Assembly (NCBI GenBank): GCA_019155185.1
Contig: CM032806.1
Span: forward strand, 13,202,996 to 13,266,995
Reading direction: 5' to 3'
From: Beaufortia kweichowensis
Taxonomy: Eukaryota; Chordata; Actinopteri; Cypriniformes; Gastromyzontidae
Length of the DNA: 64,000 nucleotides
This document shows positions 21,909-32,819 of the stretch, piece after piece; positions within the stretch are counted from its first letter, which is position 1; each line of letters begins with the position of its first letter. The notes under the pieces were generated by a model. That model worked only from the letters and a program-made list of their open reading frames with translations, searched no databases and was not told the DNA's origin. The position numbers were made by a program, and so were the translations under genes.

Positions 21909-22340
21909 ACTGTACAGCAGGGCTGGACTGGGACAAAAAAATCAGCTCTGGCATTTTTGGTCCAGGCGGCCCACCACTACAATTCAGACTGTGTGTTCTT
22001 GTGTGTTTATATTTTTATACTTCTATAACTAAGAAGATTTAGCACCACATTCAGGACTTTCTACTCACCGCCAATTCCACCAGCCTCCTGGACTTTATGC
22101 TTGTGGACTAATTTATGGATTAAATGAACCACTTCATTAAAGCTAACCCATGATGGTCCTCAAGGATCGCACAACAAATGTTGGACTATGCTCTCCTGAT
22201 CACCGGGTCCTCCCTCACTGTTGGGGCGGCAGAGGAGGACACTTCCTCTAAACCTTTTTGCTCCGCCCTGGCTCTTTTCTCCACCCTAGGGCCCTGCCCC
22301 ATGCTTACACACATTTTGGAGACAGAGCAGTTTAGCTATG
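21909..22340. mobile_element. MITE end and old repeat fragments
   Basis: CAGGGCTGGACTGGGACAAAA, then CTGGCATTTTTGGTCCAG, resembles the end of a common fish nonautonomous DNA element. The following 300 bp (short C-rich frames) looks like LINE debris but has no diagnostic motif. Confidence 0.35.
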
Positions 22341-23222
22341 CCGAATAGTGAACTAAGGGACTGATGGCATATTTACCTTGTTTGTAGATCCCGTTATAAT
22401 AAACATACAAACCACTCTTAATCCTCATTGTGAGTCTTAATCTATAATAAAGTGCATGTTTACAATAACTGTTTAAATAAGTAAAAGAAAATAAATAATA
22501 AAATAAAAATGCTCAAATTAATTACCTTAACTTCCATTTTGTAATGATCTCAGGGTGTGTGGACGGGTTTACCACTCATTGTCCGATTGTTATGACACGG
22601 TATGGAGGATAATTTTCACAGAAATGAAATGCAAAGCGCATTGCTTCAAGCATGCTCTATGAGAGGATTTACTACAAATAAAACAAAAACATGGTACTAT
22701 AGATCTTGATAAATGTAACCACAAATTATGGTTTTGCTACAATCATAGTTCAACCATTATATTTATTTATAATAAAACTGCTGTTATACCAAAAAGTGCG
22801 TACAGGTGTGCGTACGCAAGGTTTTATAAATCTCAATTTTTGTTTGTGAACACCATTCTCTGCTTTCTGGCATATGTTTAGTTTTATTAGGGATTCTACA
22901 CATTCTTTTATAAATGAGGCCCCGGACTGTTTCCCAATTTAACTCCATTTCCCATAATGCCCTGCCTGGACTCTTTATTTTTTCATCATTTGCACCTGTG
23001 TCTTGTCAGCCTTGCTTGTTATCCCATGTATATATACCCCTGTGTTTCAGTTCTAGTTTCATACTTTATTTCACGTTTCTTTTTTCCTCGGCTGCATGGA
23101 ACATTTGTAAGAAAGCTAGTGAAAACATTGTTTTTCTTGGTGTAACTGGCAAAAGCCAGAAATGATTTATTTTGACACTAATGGTGCAGAAATGACTTCA
23201 TGTTTAGCGAAGAGCATAAAAA
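22341..23222. other. AT-rich DNA with an LTR-like fragment at about 22925-23110
   Basis: At 22950-23060, TTCCCATAATGCCCTGCC and TTGCACCTGTGTCTTGTCAG resemble sequences in the LTR-like blocks at 32640 and (complement) 41716-41990. No coding function was seen. Confidence 0.4.
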
Positions 23223-23916
23223 TAGGTGTGTTTCCATTACCCTTCGAAATGTGTGAAGTGAAATTAAGAATTAAAAAATTTGAAATCTAATGAAAACATA
23301 AATTTCGCAAAAACACCCATATATCGCAAAAAAAGTTTTTATGCTAACATGAAGTGGTTTTTCAGGCAATGAGAAAAAGGAGTAATTCACAAAACTGTAA
23401 TGGAAACGGTTTTTAGCATTTACAGGTCACATGGCGTATATGTATGAAGTCATATGATCATTCTTTAAAGATGGTGCGGTGTGTGTGTGGACCAAAGACA
23501 AGACTTAGTTCTTTGTTTAAGTAATAAAGACAAAAAATGCGGGAATATCGAATTCTAAGCAACAGAGAAATGCGTTTACCATGACTTTGAAGCAGACATG
23601 AAAGAGAAGCAAAATCTTACGGTCCAAATAGAAAACTCTATAACACTCCCAAATATAGGGGGCTTGCCTTGCCATTACTGCTTGTATAACTCCGATGTAT
23701 GTCTCCGATTAAAAACAAAAATTGCGAGTGCTTAAGCTACGATAAAAGTAAACCTGCTTATTACTGTTGCCATGGTTTTTGGAATAATGTAGCACGAGAG
23801 GATGAGTTTTAGTCACATAATATGGTTAATGGAAACGCTGTCATTTCACAATAGTTTTAGAACATTTAGAAAAGATCGCAAACGTTTTGCACAAATTTGT
23901 AATGGAAACGCGCCTA
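23223..23916. mobile_element. Nonautonomous DNA transposon with about 18-bp inverted ends
   Basis: Left end TAGGTGTGTTTCCATTAC; right end GTAATGGAAACGCGCCTA. They are inverted repeats differing at two positions. The 694-bp interior is noncoding. A related end (GTAATGGAAACGTGCCTA) occurs at about 9136-9153 in SULT1 intron 3. Confidence 0.75.
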
Positions 23917-24020
23917 ATGAGAAAACATTAGCATGCTCATTCTCTTTTTTCTTATAGCTAAATGTTTTAAAATTAAATCCACCTTATAATGTTTTGTTAT
24001 TTTGATGTGTGTGCACACAG

Positions 24021-24193
24021 AGGTGGAGATCCCAGAAAACTCTCAGATGGTGGAAACTGTAGCTGTAGCTGTAGTGCTTGTGGTTGGGATTATTGTAGGA
24101 TTTTTTGGACTGGTGGCTGGAATCATTGTGATTGTAATGAGCAAGATGTATGTAGCTGTAGGTTATGTGATCAAGCTGATGCCGCTTCACTAA
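24021..24193 (+). pseudogene. Orphan transmembrane exon, MHC class II alpha-like
   Basis: After a CACACAG acceptor, the exon reads EVEIPENSQMVETV, then a hydrophobic run AVAVVLVVGIIVGFFGLVAG followed by IIVIVMSK and a short tail, ending at TAA. The connecting peptide (EIPE..S..VETV) and glycine-patterned helix resemble the combined connecting-peptide, membrane and cytoplasmic exon of MHC class II alpha chains. No alpha-1 or alpha-2 Ig-domain exon was found within several kb. It may be a translocated exon or a relic of a nearby gene. Another single-pass immune receptor exon is possible. Confidence 0.45.
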
Positions 24194-24375
24194 GAAACTG
24201 TCAGAGAAACTCCCAGATACTGAATTATGTTCTCCTTGATAAAGGGTTTGAGATGAAAAAAATCACAAAGACAAAAAATGATAAGTCTGCAAAATAAATG
24301 TAAAGAATTTAAGCATAATCCCCTTTTGATTTGTTTTTAAGATGAATAGAAACATATTCAGTCTCAAATTTAGTA

Positions 24376-24600
24376 TTGTGAAAGAGCCACCGGATGAAAC
24401 ACTCTCACCCTCTGCATCAGATCTTATCACCACGTTCACCAATTCATTGTTACCGGACTTCTAATTCCCCCATCATGCATTGCACCTCATTAGTCACCAT
24501 CTTTGATCGCCATCACCTGTTGCCAATTACCCGGACTCCATTTAAGCCTCACTCTGTCTGTCAAAGTCTGCAGAGACGCTTGTGAACTGAGAAATCTTTA
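24376..24600 (+). mobile_element. LTR-like fragment
   Basis: The C/T-rich, ATT-poor strip (CACCTCATTAGTCACCATC, then ATTTAAGCCTCACTCTGTC) has the composition of other solo-LTR-type blocks in this window. It abuts the Harbinger relic. No end or target duplication was identified. Confidence 0.3.
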
Positions 24601-25090
24601 CATAAAGTTTCCTGATGTTGCTGACCAAGCTAACTATAAAGTGCAGTTCTATGAATATGGCCAGTTCCCAGGTGTTATTGGCTGTATAGATGGATGTCAT
24701 GTTCCCATCAACTGTCCATCAACTCCTGATGCTGAGGAGTAAAGGAATGGTAAGAACTGCTTTTCTGTTAAGGTTCAGTGTTCAATGTATGGTCAGAGTA
24801 ACTTTTTATTCACTGTATACATAAATTCCACAGCAGCAAAGATGCAACAGAATTCATATCCTAACAAGAGGCATGGTTTGAAATATGGAAAAATCGATTC
24901 TAGCGTTTATGTAATGAACTTCGTTTCAGGCCAAGAAGGTGCTGGAAGGTCATAATTTGTACTACAGTCCTGATCCTCCAATGGAAGCTCATAATGAAGC
25001 CGATGTGGTCATGCCTGAGGCAACCAATAATCAAGGAGGACTTGCACACAGAGTTGGTTTCACATTACAGCACTTTAGCTATATATGTAT
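24590..25090 (+). pseudogene. PIF/Harbinger transposase relic (HARBI1-like)
   Basis: Broken frames carry FPGVIGCIDGCHVPINCPS, the region with the first catalytic Asp. After an in-frame stop come a SVKVQCSMYGQSNFLFTVY segment and, near 25040, QGGLAHRVGFTLQHF, which matches the C-terminal tail of Harbinger nucleases. The segment with the remaining catalytic Asp and Glu is largely missing (about 24850-24930). It encodes a dead DDE nuclease. Confidence 0.8.
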
Positions 25091-25545
25091 TTTAATATGG
25101 AATGTATTCAATTATGGCTTATTTAGCCTTGATAACGTTTGTTCTGTACAAAATTAAAATTGTGTGCAGCAAAATGAAAAGGTTACTAAACCAATACTGG
25201 TTGAAAATGTTTGAAAATACTTTGTTGTATTTAAAATACTCTCACTCATGAATATCTAAAGGACAAAAGGTTTCTTTATTTTTTTACACATTACAATTTA
25301 AAGAGCGTAACCCCCAGCGAGTACACAGTTGCCGGCTTTGCGTCGTACGCACTTCTTGTGTAGGCTTCTGGACAGAGGTACGGTTCTGTGCCTGTAGGAA
25401 AGGAGTTTATTTTAGAAGTTTGCAAAAGCAACTCTAGCAATATTTAAAAGTTGTTATCCAAGTATAAAGCTTGTTTATAAAAGGCATAATACAGACGTCC
25501 GAGTTTAGTCATCCAACTCATTATAACCAAAGTCTTTTAGGACAT

Positions 25546-25795
25546 TTAGTCCACAACCAAGTCAATTAATTTAACCTCCAGTGTGTTTGGGTTGATCAGG
25601 AGGTTTTCTAGCTTGATTGTCTCTGTGAAAGACAACTTGTTGGCAGCATTCGTAAGTGGCTGTGGTTGCCTGCTGCATGATGACCCTTACCAAGTTCTCA
25701 CTGATTCTGCCTTTGCTTCCAGTAACGAAAAATTCAGTTAAGTCCATGCAGGGTGACATGCGCTCCAGAACCAAGAGATAGTAGTCTTTGTGGTT
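25546..25795 (-). pseudogene. PIM-like serine/threonine kinase fragment
   Basis: On the minus strand the frame reads NHKDYYLLVLERMSPCMDL, the hinge region with the PIM ERP/ERM-like sequence. It continues through TEFFVTGSKGRISENLVRVI to a YECCQQVVFHRD catalytic loop. One frameshift follows, and the next frame gives KLENLLINPNTLEVKLID. It then ends where a kinase has DFG: LVVD and a stop. Fish genomes carry many PIM-like kinase copies. Only about 80 of some 300 residues remain, with a frameshift and a missing DFG, so it is a dead fragment. No N-lobe was found upstream. Confidence 0.75.
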
Positions 25796-26043
25796 CTACC
25801 AATTCAAAATTTGATAATTTCAGAAACTCTGGGTCCTTTTCAAAAGGAATATGTTCAGGATGGTCCGGTTAGAATAAAGACAAACGTCATCATGATCAGA
25901 TGGAAGTGACCTCCTAAACAGGAGTCATTCATGAATCCAAAAACCTGACCCTGTCACTGTTTTTAAATAGTCTGATTCAGTCTGCAGAACGGTGCAACAC
26001 AAGTCAATGAGCTACAGGTAGTTCATTATGTAGGCTAAATAAA

Positions 26044-26454
26044 TGTTACAAACGAGGCTGCCTCTCGCTCACAGTGATGGGGAGAGCTCGTTAGACTATT
26101 AACCCTTTGCAGACTTCATTTCCCATCAGCCCTTTCTCCTCATCTCACCTCACCTGTTTCCTATTAACCACCATATTTAAGAACGATCTCTTCCCACGCT
26201 CATTGCGAAGTCTTGTTCTGCCCCGGCTGACGTTGCTGAGCGGTTTCTACTGGTTCCTGTGCTGGATTATTACCTTTTGTCTGGATGTGACTGGATTATA
26301 GTTTATGATTGTTTGCTGCCTGCACTTGACCTTGTACCTGTTTATTGTCTATGATTGTGTGCTGCCTGCCCTTGACCTGTGCTTGTATCATTATTTATGA
26401 TTATTAAAGCTGCTAATGGATTCTCACTCAGATCTCCCCGAGCCTTTATTACAA
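26044..26454 (+). mobile_element. Candidate solo LTR
   Basis: The C/T-rich block runs from TGTTACAAACGAGG to GCCTTTATTACA. It has a TTTAAGAACG near 26175 and ATTAAAGCTGC near 26403, the usual order of promoter and polyadenylation signals. Flanks are AATAAA-like on the left and AAATA on the right, not a clean duplication. Confidence 0.45.
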
Positions 26455-26679
26455 AATAAGGAAGAATAATAATTTCATGTGTACATAATAGCTTCTGTAT
26501 TATGTGATTATAAGTTTGCCAAGATCAATGTACATGAAGCTTTAGACTGTGTAGTACGATTCCACAAGGTATGCTTATTTCTAATGTTATGTTAGATTGC
26601 ATGATGTGGCCTGCATTTAAAATGTCTAATATGTAGTTCTGTCAGGACCACTATCGTCAAATTTAAACCCTATTATTAT

Positions 26680-27260
26680 TATTAAACATTTATTTGAAAA
26701 GGGACCATGTACAATTTTAACACAAATGTTTCCATTTCATATATTGTACCGAATTTAGCTAACGTCTAGTTTTCATCTGCTGTCCCTTGGCAGGTAATCA
26801 TAATCATTAGTAAACAAAAAACATAAAACAACAAACATATACAATACATTAGTGTATATATACTCATCCTATCAGAGCCACAGAGAACAGTAAAAAAATA
26901 ACATCCAATTAAAACCCGACCATGTCAGTTGATTTTAACTAAAATGTATATTTAAAAATATTGATAGATGTGCACATCCTTATGTCTTCTGGTTGAGTAT
27001 TCCAATAAGTAATAGCTTTCACAGAGAAAGACAATATTCCAAAGGCAAAGTGACGAAAAGGAACAACACAATCATTTATAAATGATGATCTATGAGATCT
27101 TACAGAGTCTGCAGAGCGAAAATGCACCAAATTACTTGGTATGGAGGGGGCCAAACCATTTATAATTTTAAATACCATACACAAATTTGAGAATAGTCAA
27201 AACTCAAGACATTGTATATCTCCAAAAGTGATAATATTGATTAGGCTTTTTGTCTAAAAT
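26680..27260 (-). mobile_element. LINE C-terminal and 3' fragment
   Basis: The minus frame at 26939-27184 reads VFKIINGLAPSIPSNLVHF, then CVVPFRHFAFGILSFSVKAI and YWNTQPEDIR. This is the conserved C-terminal domain of a fish non-LTR retrotransposon. Stops on both sides show a relic. Confidence 0.65.
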
Positions 27261-27289
27261 CTATCATCTAACAATAGCATAACTTATGG

Positions 27290-27526
27290 TTGGCAGAATA
27301 TAAACAGTTCTGTAAATATCTAAACTCCCGCCTGTCTGTGCAGTCTTGCATGGACAAAGCGAGGTGCAGCAAACATATCCCCCCACCTGGGGAACCAGAA
27401 CAGTTTAGCATACACATCGACACTGATTGTTATATAAACAAATTATACTTAAAAATACCATCTAAAGCAGGATCAATACTTGTCAGGAAGAAAATACAGT
27501 TCAAGATGCACAACAGGATGGAATAA
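27290..27526 (+). other. Unclassified open frame
   Basis: A 78-codon frame (SVQSCMDKARCSKHIPPPGE, then FSIHIDTDCYINKLYLKIP) has mixed, protein-like composition but no recognised family and no clear splice sites. It may be chance. Confidence 0.15.
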
Positions 27527-27641
27527 CTGACCCAACAGATGAAGTCATAGTAGAGGTGTTGGGGTGAGGGTGGAATGAAGAGTGCGGTGCAGCACAACTG
27601 AGCAGCTGATGAGGAGCTTAGAATGCCAACTTAAATAGGAC

Positions 27642-28645
27642 TAGGGATGCAACGATTATAGATTTTGTTGGTACGATTATAGTCTGAGGAATAATCACGG
27701 TTTCACGGTTATCACGATTATGCATTCATTAATTTCACAACACTATTAGTTTATAAAATCACATGAAAACTCCTTATATTTTAAAGTGTTATTTATTGCT
27801 GCCTTTTGAAACAGACATGAACTCAGTAACCAAATAATACAGCACAAAATAATAAAAACAAAATTCCATTCTCTCTTTGGAATTAAAGAAAAGTGAAAAA
27901 AGGTTTTTGACTTAAACATAAGTAATACTTTGTGTCAGAGCCTGTGGATGAGTGGACAGCGCTCCAACCCGTTACCCTCTCTCTCCTCCAAAATCACTTC
28001 CTGTCTCTCTACACTTTCCTGTCGAAAAATGATAAAGGCAAAAAAAAACTTTAACACTGATAATAAATAACAATCAAAATAAAAAATAGTCTGTCTATTT
28101 GGAATTAAATATAAGCTACATACTAGCTAAGTATTTCCCTTTTAAAGAAAACAAATGCAGTCAAAGGCTGCTGGACCTTGTCTGAAAGGCTCTTTTGATC
28201 AACTATATTACAAAATTGTTTTGTATTTTCATTTTGTGTATTTTTTTCCCACAACTTTTTGGACCAGAGTAGAAACATAGTGAAAAATTAAAAAAGCTCA
28301 AGCTGGCTTTTGACTTCAACAGTATAGCTGCTTTTTAATACAGTACAATGAAAATCAATAAAAAAGAAACAAGGTCCAGATCTCTGGATCAAACTGCTGA
28401 CTTCAGGCGCTTCTTTGGAGGAAACAGAGTTTTTCTGCTAGGTGCCTCTGCCATTGTTAATTCAGTGTGCGTGTGTAATAGCCTCCGCGTCTCTGATAAA
28501 CTCTGAACTTTAAACTGCCACACCACTGGCATAACAGTTCCGTTCCGTGTGACAGAAACACGGTGTTGCGGAGCCTTTACGATTAATTAACCGTAACAAT
28601 TTAAAGCGCGGTTAATAGTGAAATCGGTTAATCGTTGCATCCCTA
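27642..28645. mobile_element. Nonautonomous hAT element with 8-bp target duplication
   Basis: It starts TAGGGATGCAACGATTA and ends TAATCGTTGCATCCCTA, perfect 17-bp inverted ends. AATAGGAC is duplicated exactly on both sides (27634-27641 and 28646-28653), the 8-bp signature of hAT transposons. The interior holds no transposase and includes a SINE-like insert at about 27945-28045. Confidence 0.93.
27945..28045 (+). mobile_element. tRNA-type SINE fragment nested in the hAT element
   Basis: AGCCTGTGGATGAGTGGACAGC followed by TTCCTGTCTCTCTACACTTTCCTGTC matches, in the same order, the SINE read on the minus strand at 46171-46432. Its middle is deleted. Confidence 0.55.
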
Positions 28646-28739
28646 AATAGGACACCATCTAGTATGTGTTGTATCCTTATTGGTTACATTAGCAACATTT
28701 ACATGCACCCAAATAAGGAATTGGATGGAGTAGTCATTT

Positions 28740-29228
28740 TGCACCATTCATTTTTACATTTACATTTAGGCATTTAAGCATTCAAGTTTTTTTTATTTTT
28801 AGGCTTTAACAATGTACACTTTTCAAAGCAGCTTTACAGCAGAATAAACATAATTATATGTACCCTAATAAGGAATATCTAATATCAGCAGTCTCCTAGT
28901 GAGCACTCCAACACGGCAATGGTGGCAAGGAACCCAAACTCTATTAATGAATGTATATATATATATATATATATATGGAGAAAAAAAACCTTGGGAGAAC
29001 CCAGGCTCACTTGGAGGGTCATTTCTCCTCTGACGCTGCGACAGCAGCAGTTGTACTAATTGCTAAAGTTTGAAGCTGTGTGCATTTTGAGTTGATCTGG
29101 ATTATTAGTTGTGGTTGAATTTAACAATGTGTTTGTGTGTATGGTAAACCAGGTAGGAGTCAAAGGCTAATATTATACAAACTATTTTACATTTAAAACA
29201 ACATTTCAGCACACAAGACATATTATGT
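28740..29228 (-). mobile_element. LINE/SINE 3' tail debris and (AT)n
   Basis: Contains TTACATTTACATTTAGGCA, a CAAAGCAGCTTTACAGCAG block, AACCTTGGGAGAACCCAGGC and an (AT)n run at about 28952-28976. These pieces recur at the 3' ends of fish LINEs. Confidence 0.45.
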
Positions 29229-30134
29229 GCACCTAAGGCTCTACTTAGCTGACGCTTTTATTCATAGCGACTTATAAATATTACTAGACAATTAAGCATC
29301 ACATCAAAAGAAGGCAACAATAATAGAAGAAGTGCTTTCCTAAGTTTACAATGTTTTACAGTTTTACAGAAAGTTTTACAGAAAGTTTTTTTTTTTAGGA
29401 TGTCAGGTGTTCGTGGAAGATGTGTGTTTTTAAAAGAGGTGAGGGATGTCCTAAATGTCAGCATTAAGGATTTGAATTTAATGCGGGCATTAACCAGTAG
29501 CCAATGGAGAGAGATAAAAAGAGGTGTGACATGCTCTTTTGGGTTCCTGGAAAACAAGTCTTGCTGCGTTTTGTTTCATCTGGAGTGGTTTGATTGCTCA
29601 TGCAGGAAGACCAGCCAGGAGAGCATTGCAATAGTTCAGTCTAGAAATTACCAGGGATTGAACTAGCAGTTGGGCATATCTGCAAGACCGTGATATCTTT
29701 GCGATGTTTTCAGTAAAGGACAGCTGTTCATTGAAGATTACACCTAGGTTTCTTAATGGTTGTGTTGCCAATTTGAATTGTGAGGTTGTGTTGTGTTGTG
29801 TTGTGTTGTGTTGTAGGTAAGGCCGGAAGTAACAGGAGCTCAGTCTTGGTTAGGTTTAGCTGGAGGTGGTGTTCAGTCATCCAAGATGAGATGGTCTTTC
29901 AGGCAGGCTGCAATGCGTGATGCTATTGTGGGATCGTCTGGCTGGAAAGAGAAGAAAATCTGGGTGTCGTCTGCATAGCAGGGGTAATCGAAGCCGTGTG
30001 ATTGAATGATGGGTCCCAGTACTTACAGAGGTCGGGTGGGTGTTTCGTCTTGTGCCATTTTCTTTCAGCAGCCCTAAGTTTGGTCCAATGTTCTCGAAGG
30101 ACATCGGAAAGCCAAGGGTAGGAAAAGGAGGCAC
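29228..30134 (-). mobile_element. L2/CR1-type LINE, 3' half
   Basis: In minus orientation it begins in RT shreds (about 30000-29860) and runs through HVTPLFISLHWLLV (29550-29500). It ends at 29228-29275 in a TAAGTCGCTATGAATAAAAG tail, the expected 3' end. It is the same family as the plus-strand copy at 36650-37840. A GTTGT pentamer run lies inside, at 29785-29814. Confidence 0.75.
29785..29814. repeat. (GTTGT)n microsatellite
   Basis: Six consecutive GTTGT units inside the LINE fragment. Confidence 0.9.
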
Positions 30135-30469
30135 TCGACTAAGCCTCTGGCCAGTACTGAGGTGGATGTAACAGCCCTATACGTCCACCATTGATGACCC
30201 TGCTACCAGCCCAAACTCAGTTCATTTCTAGTCACCACTAAAGCAGACAAAGGAAGAGGTTTTAATGTCCGGTGTTATGAAAAGTTCCTATTGCTAGAGT
30301 ACAGTACTTTGAGAGACGCTTTTTTTGTAAGCCATGTCGCAATTTTCCTGAATTTACAAAAATTGGCTCAAACATCTCTCCCACTGTTGTGTTAAACACA
30401 AGGTTAGCAGTGCAAATGCTACAGCGCTAGGCAGGTCCAAAGGACCTTAACCAAGACAGAAAAAAATAA

Positions 30470-30650
30470 TTAACCAGCTGCGCAAAGATGCTGTCAACAG
30501 CCTGTTTGTGGAAAGGAATGGAAGGAGAACAAATTAAAGTTGTAATAGACCTTGTTTTATTCTGTGCAAAACTAGACATTCCCTTGTGTGTTCATTGTGA
30601 AAACAAAGAGGCACTGAGTAAACAATTTCTTAGAATTGGCCTCTGAGGGG
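30470..30650 (+). pseudogene. Possible hAT-transposase (DUF4371-like) shred
   Basis: GEQIKVVIDLVLFCAKLDIP, then LCVHCENKEALSKQF, resembles the segment of hAT-type transposases where an LFC-like helix precedes an RGHxE motif. About 35 residues survive between stops. Weak by itself. Confidence 0.25.
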
Positions 30651-30984
30651 TCCAAACTCTTAGAAGGTTGTAGACACGATCCTCCATTCCAGGACCCTAT
30701 CTACAAGGAGACTGTACTCCTGGAAGTGGAGATCGTTCTCTTTTGGTGTAATAAACACCATTTTAAACAAGTTAACTGCCCAGTTGGCACAGTTCTGGAA
30801 TTCCATTAGGAGAGATTTGCTACTGGTCTTTCTCCCTCCACTATCAAAGTGTATGTTGCAGCCATCTCTACTTATAATACTCATGTTAATGGCCAGTAGT
30901 TTGGAAGGGACCCGGTGGTGTCACGTTTTCTTTGCGGCACAGCCAAGCTGAGGCCGGTGTGTTGCACCAGAATCCCTATTGTTC

Positions 30985-31060
30985 TAGAGGATATTGCAGC
31001 GTCTCATTCCCTCTCAGGGAACCATGGTTACATGCGTAACCTCAGATGTTATGTGTCTTA
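30985..31060. mobile_element. DIRS-type terminal fragment
   Basis: GCAGCGTCTCATTCCCTCTCAGGGAACC, then GGTTACATGCGTAACCT, is the complement-like counterpart of the terminal sequence of the DIRS element ending near 52450 (AATGTCTCAGGTTACGTATG). Confidence 0.5.
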
Positions 31061-31232
31061 AGTTCTCATATGTTCTCTGTCTTGATTGTTTTCAGGTGTG
31101 TCTTGTAAGCTCTTTAGTCTTGCGTTTAAGTAGCCTTCATGTTTGGTCCAGCGTTCGGTAACAAAATTCCACTGTAGGTGAGTTGAAGAGAGAAACCAAG
31201 TGCAGTTTATTTGAATCAAAACATAGCTAAAG

Positions 31233-31336
31233 AAACAACTTGATGTGACCAAGCACATGAATTGCCTATCAATGAGTTACATACAAACAACTTGACGTGA
31301 CCAAGAACATGACTCGCCTATCAATGAGTTACATAC
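31233..31336. repeat. Two 52-bp tandem repeats
   Basis: AAACAACTTGATGTGACCAAG at 31233 and AAACAACTTGACGTGACCAAG at 31285 each continue to GCCTATCAATGAGTTACATAC, with three or four differences. Confidence 0.9.
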
Positions 31337-31407
31337 AACAAAGCTAGACAAAAGACAACAGAAACGTTTAACTACTATTCAGAGCATTAGAATCGCTAGA
31401 CGAGGGC

Positions 31408-31625
31408 TTAAAGGGATAGTTCACCCAAAAATTTTAATTCTTTTATTATTTACTCACCCTTATGTCAGGTCAAACCTGTATGACTTGCTTCAGCAGAACA
31501 CAAAAAAAGATATTTTGCAAAACGCTGGTTACCAGCACCCACTTACTTTTATAGTATGGACACAAGATACAATGGAACTCAATGGGTGCTGGTAACCAGC
31601 ATTTTGTGGTCACAAAAGAAAGAAT
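31408..31625. mobile_element. TTAA-type MITE, left part
   Basis: TTAAAGGGATAGTTCACCCAAAAA starts at the TTAA at 31408. The matching right end is missing. The same family is complete at 56684-56876. Inside, GCTGGTTACCAGCACCCA is repeated in inverted orientation about 65 bp later. Confidence 0.65.
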
Positions 31626-32639
31626 ATTATAAGATTATAAGATATTATCAGGGGAGGGGGGTTTGGGATGAATCTTCCCATGTGAGCACAGAAAACTGAA
31701 ACCTCTTAAAACAATCCAGAAAAATCGATTTCCTTTGTATGCCTCAAAAAGTGTCCTTTTGTTTGTTTGTACTTTTTTGTAACCATTACCCTGGTTTGAT
31801 CCAGCAGATGTGTGGGCTTGTTTAGGTTTTAATTCTGTCCATGCAGTTAAAATAACATGCAGTTAATGTAGTCGAAACACTACCATGTTTACAATTGTTT
31901 CAAAGCTTTTAAAATTTCCTTACTTATGGTGAATACTATGTTACCATAACATGCATCTTACTCTTTATACAATAAACGGTTTGATATTTGCACTTGTGCC
32001 ATAAAGCCATGAGTCTGCAAATAAGTTGTAGGATGGGATAAATAAACCTTACCCCACCCCATAACCATTGGGAAGTTTTACTCTCCCAGTGCGTGACCTC
32101 CTGAGGTTAAAAGAATGGTGATCAATATCACTATTCCTGCTGATCAGATACTACAAAATATGTATACTTGATGACAATTAATTATACATATTTTTCTTTG
32201 AGCTAAATCGACAATTCCCTAGGGAGAATAGTGTGCAAACAACCTATTCCCTGTGTTATTGATTTTCTTGAATCCGCTTTCTTGAGTCTCCTGCCTGAGT
32301 GGGCTTGTCCATGATTGTTGGTATGGTGTAAGTAGCCCTTTATGCAGAATTTATCGTTTGCGACCCTTGGCGATGTTAGAGGTAGAGGTTTCAATGGAGA
32401 TGCAGCGAGATTTGCTGGGTGTGATCTCTATTTGTGCCCAACTGATGTTGTTGTGATGGTATGGTATATTTTTATGGTATATTTTTGGTATATTCCTAGG
32501 ATGAGCACTAGAGCACATATATGATATGGAAAGAGCGTGCACACACACATAGAGTAAAGAGCACAGAGCACAAAGGTACTAGGAACATAGAGGTACTGAA
32601 CAACACCACTTGGACACAAAAGACATGTGCGGCACGTGC

Positions 32640-32815
32640 TCCAACCACCTTGTTATCTCTTGTATATATAGCCCTTGTGTTTCAGTTCCAGTTGTCAGTC
32701 ATTGAATGTTTGGTGTTCCTGTGATCCCGGTTTCCTGTTTCTTGTTTTATGTTCTGAAGTTGTAAATAAACCTGCTGCATTTGGATTCGCCTCTCTGCCT
32801 CTTCCCTGAATCGTT
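32640..32815 (+). mobile_element. LTR-like fragment, 3' part
   Basis: TGTATATATAGCCCTTGTGTTTC, TTGTAAATAAACCTGCTGCAT and a terminal CTGAATCGTTACA match, in complement, the block at 41716-41990. TATATA and AATAAA in this order fit an LTR. Confidence 0.55.
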
Positions 32816-32819
32816 ACAC

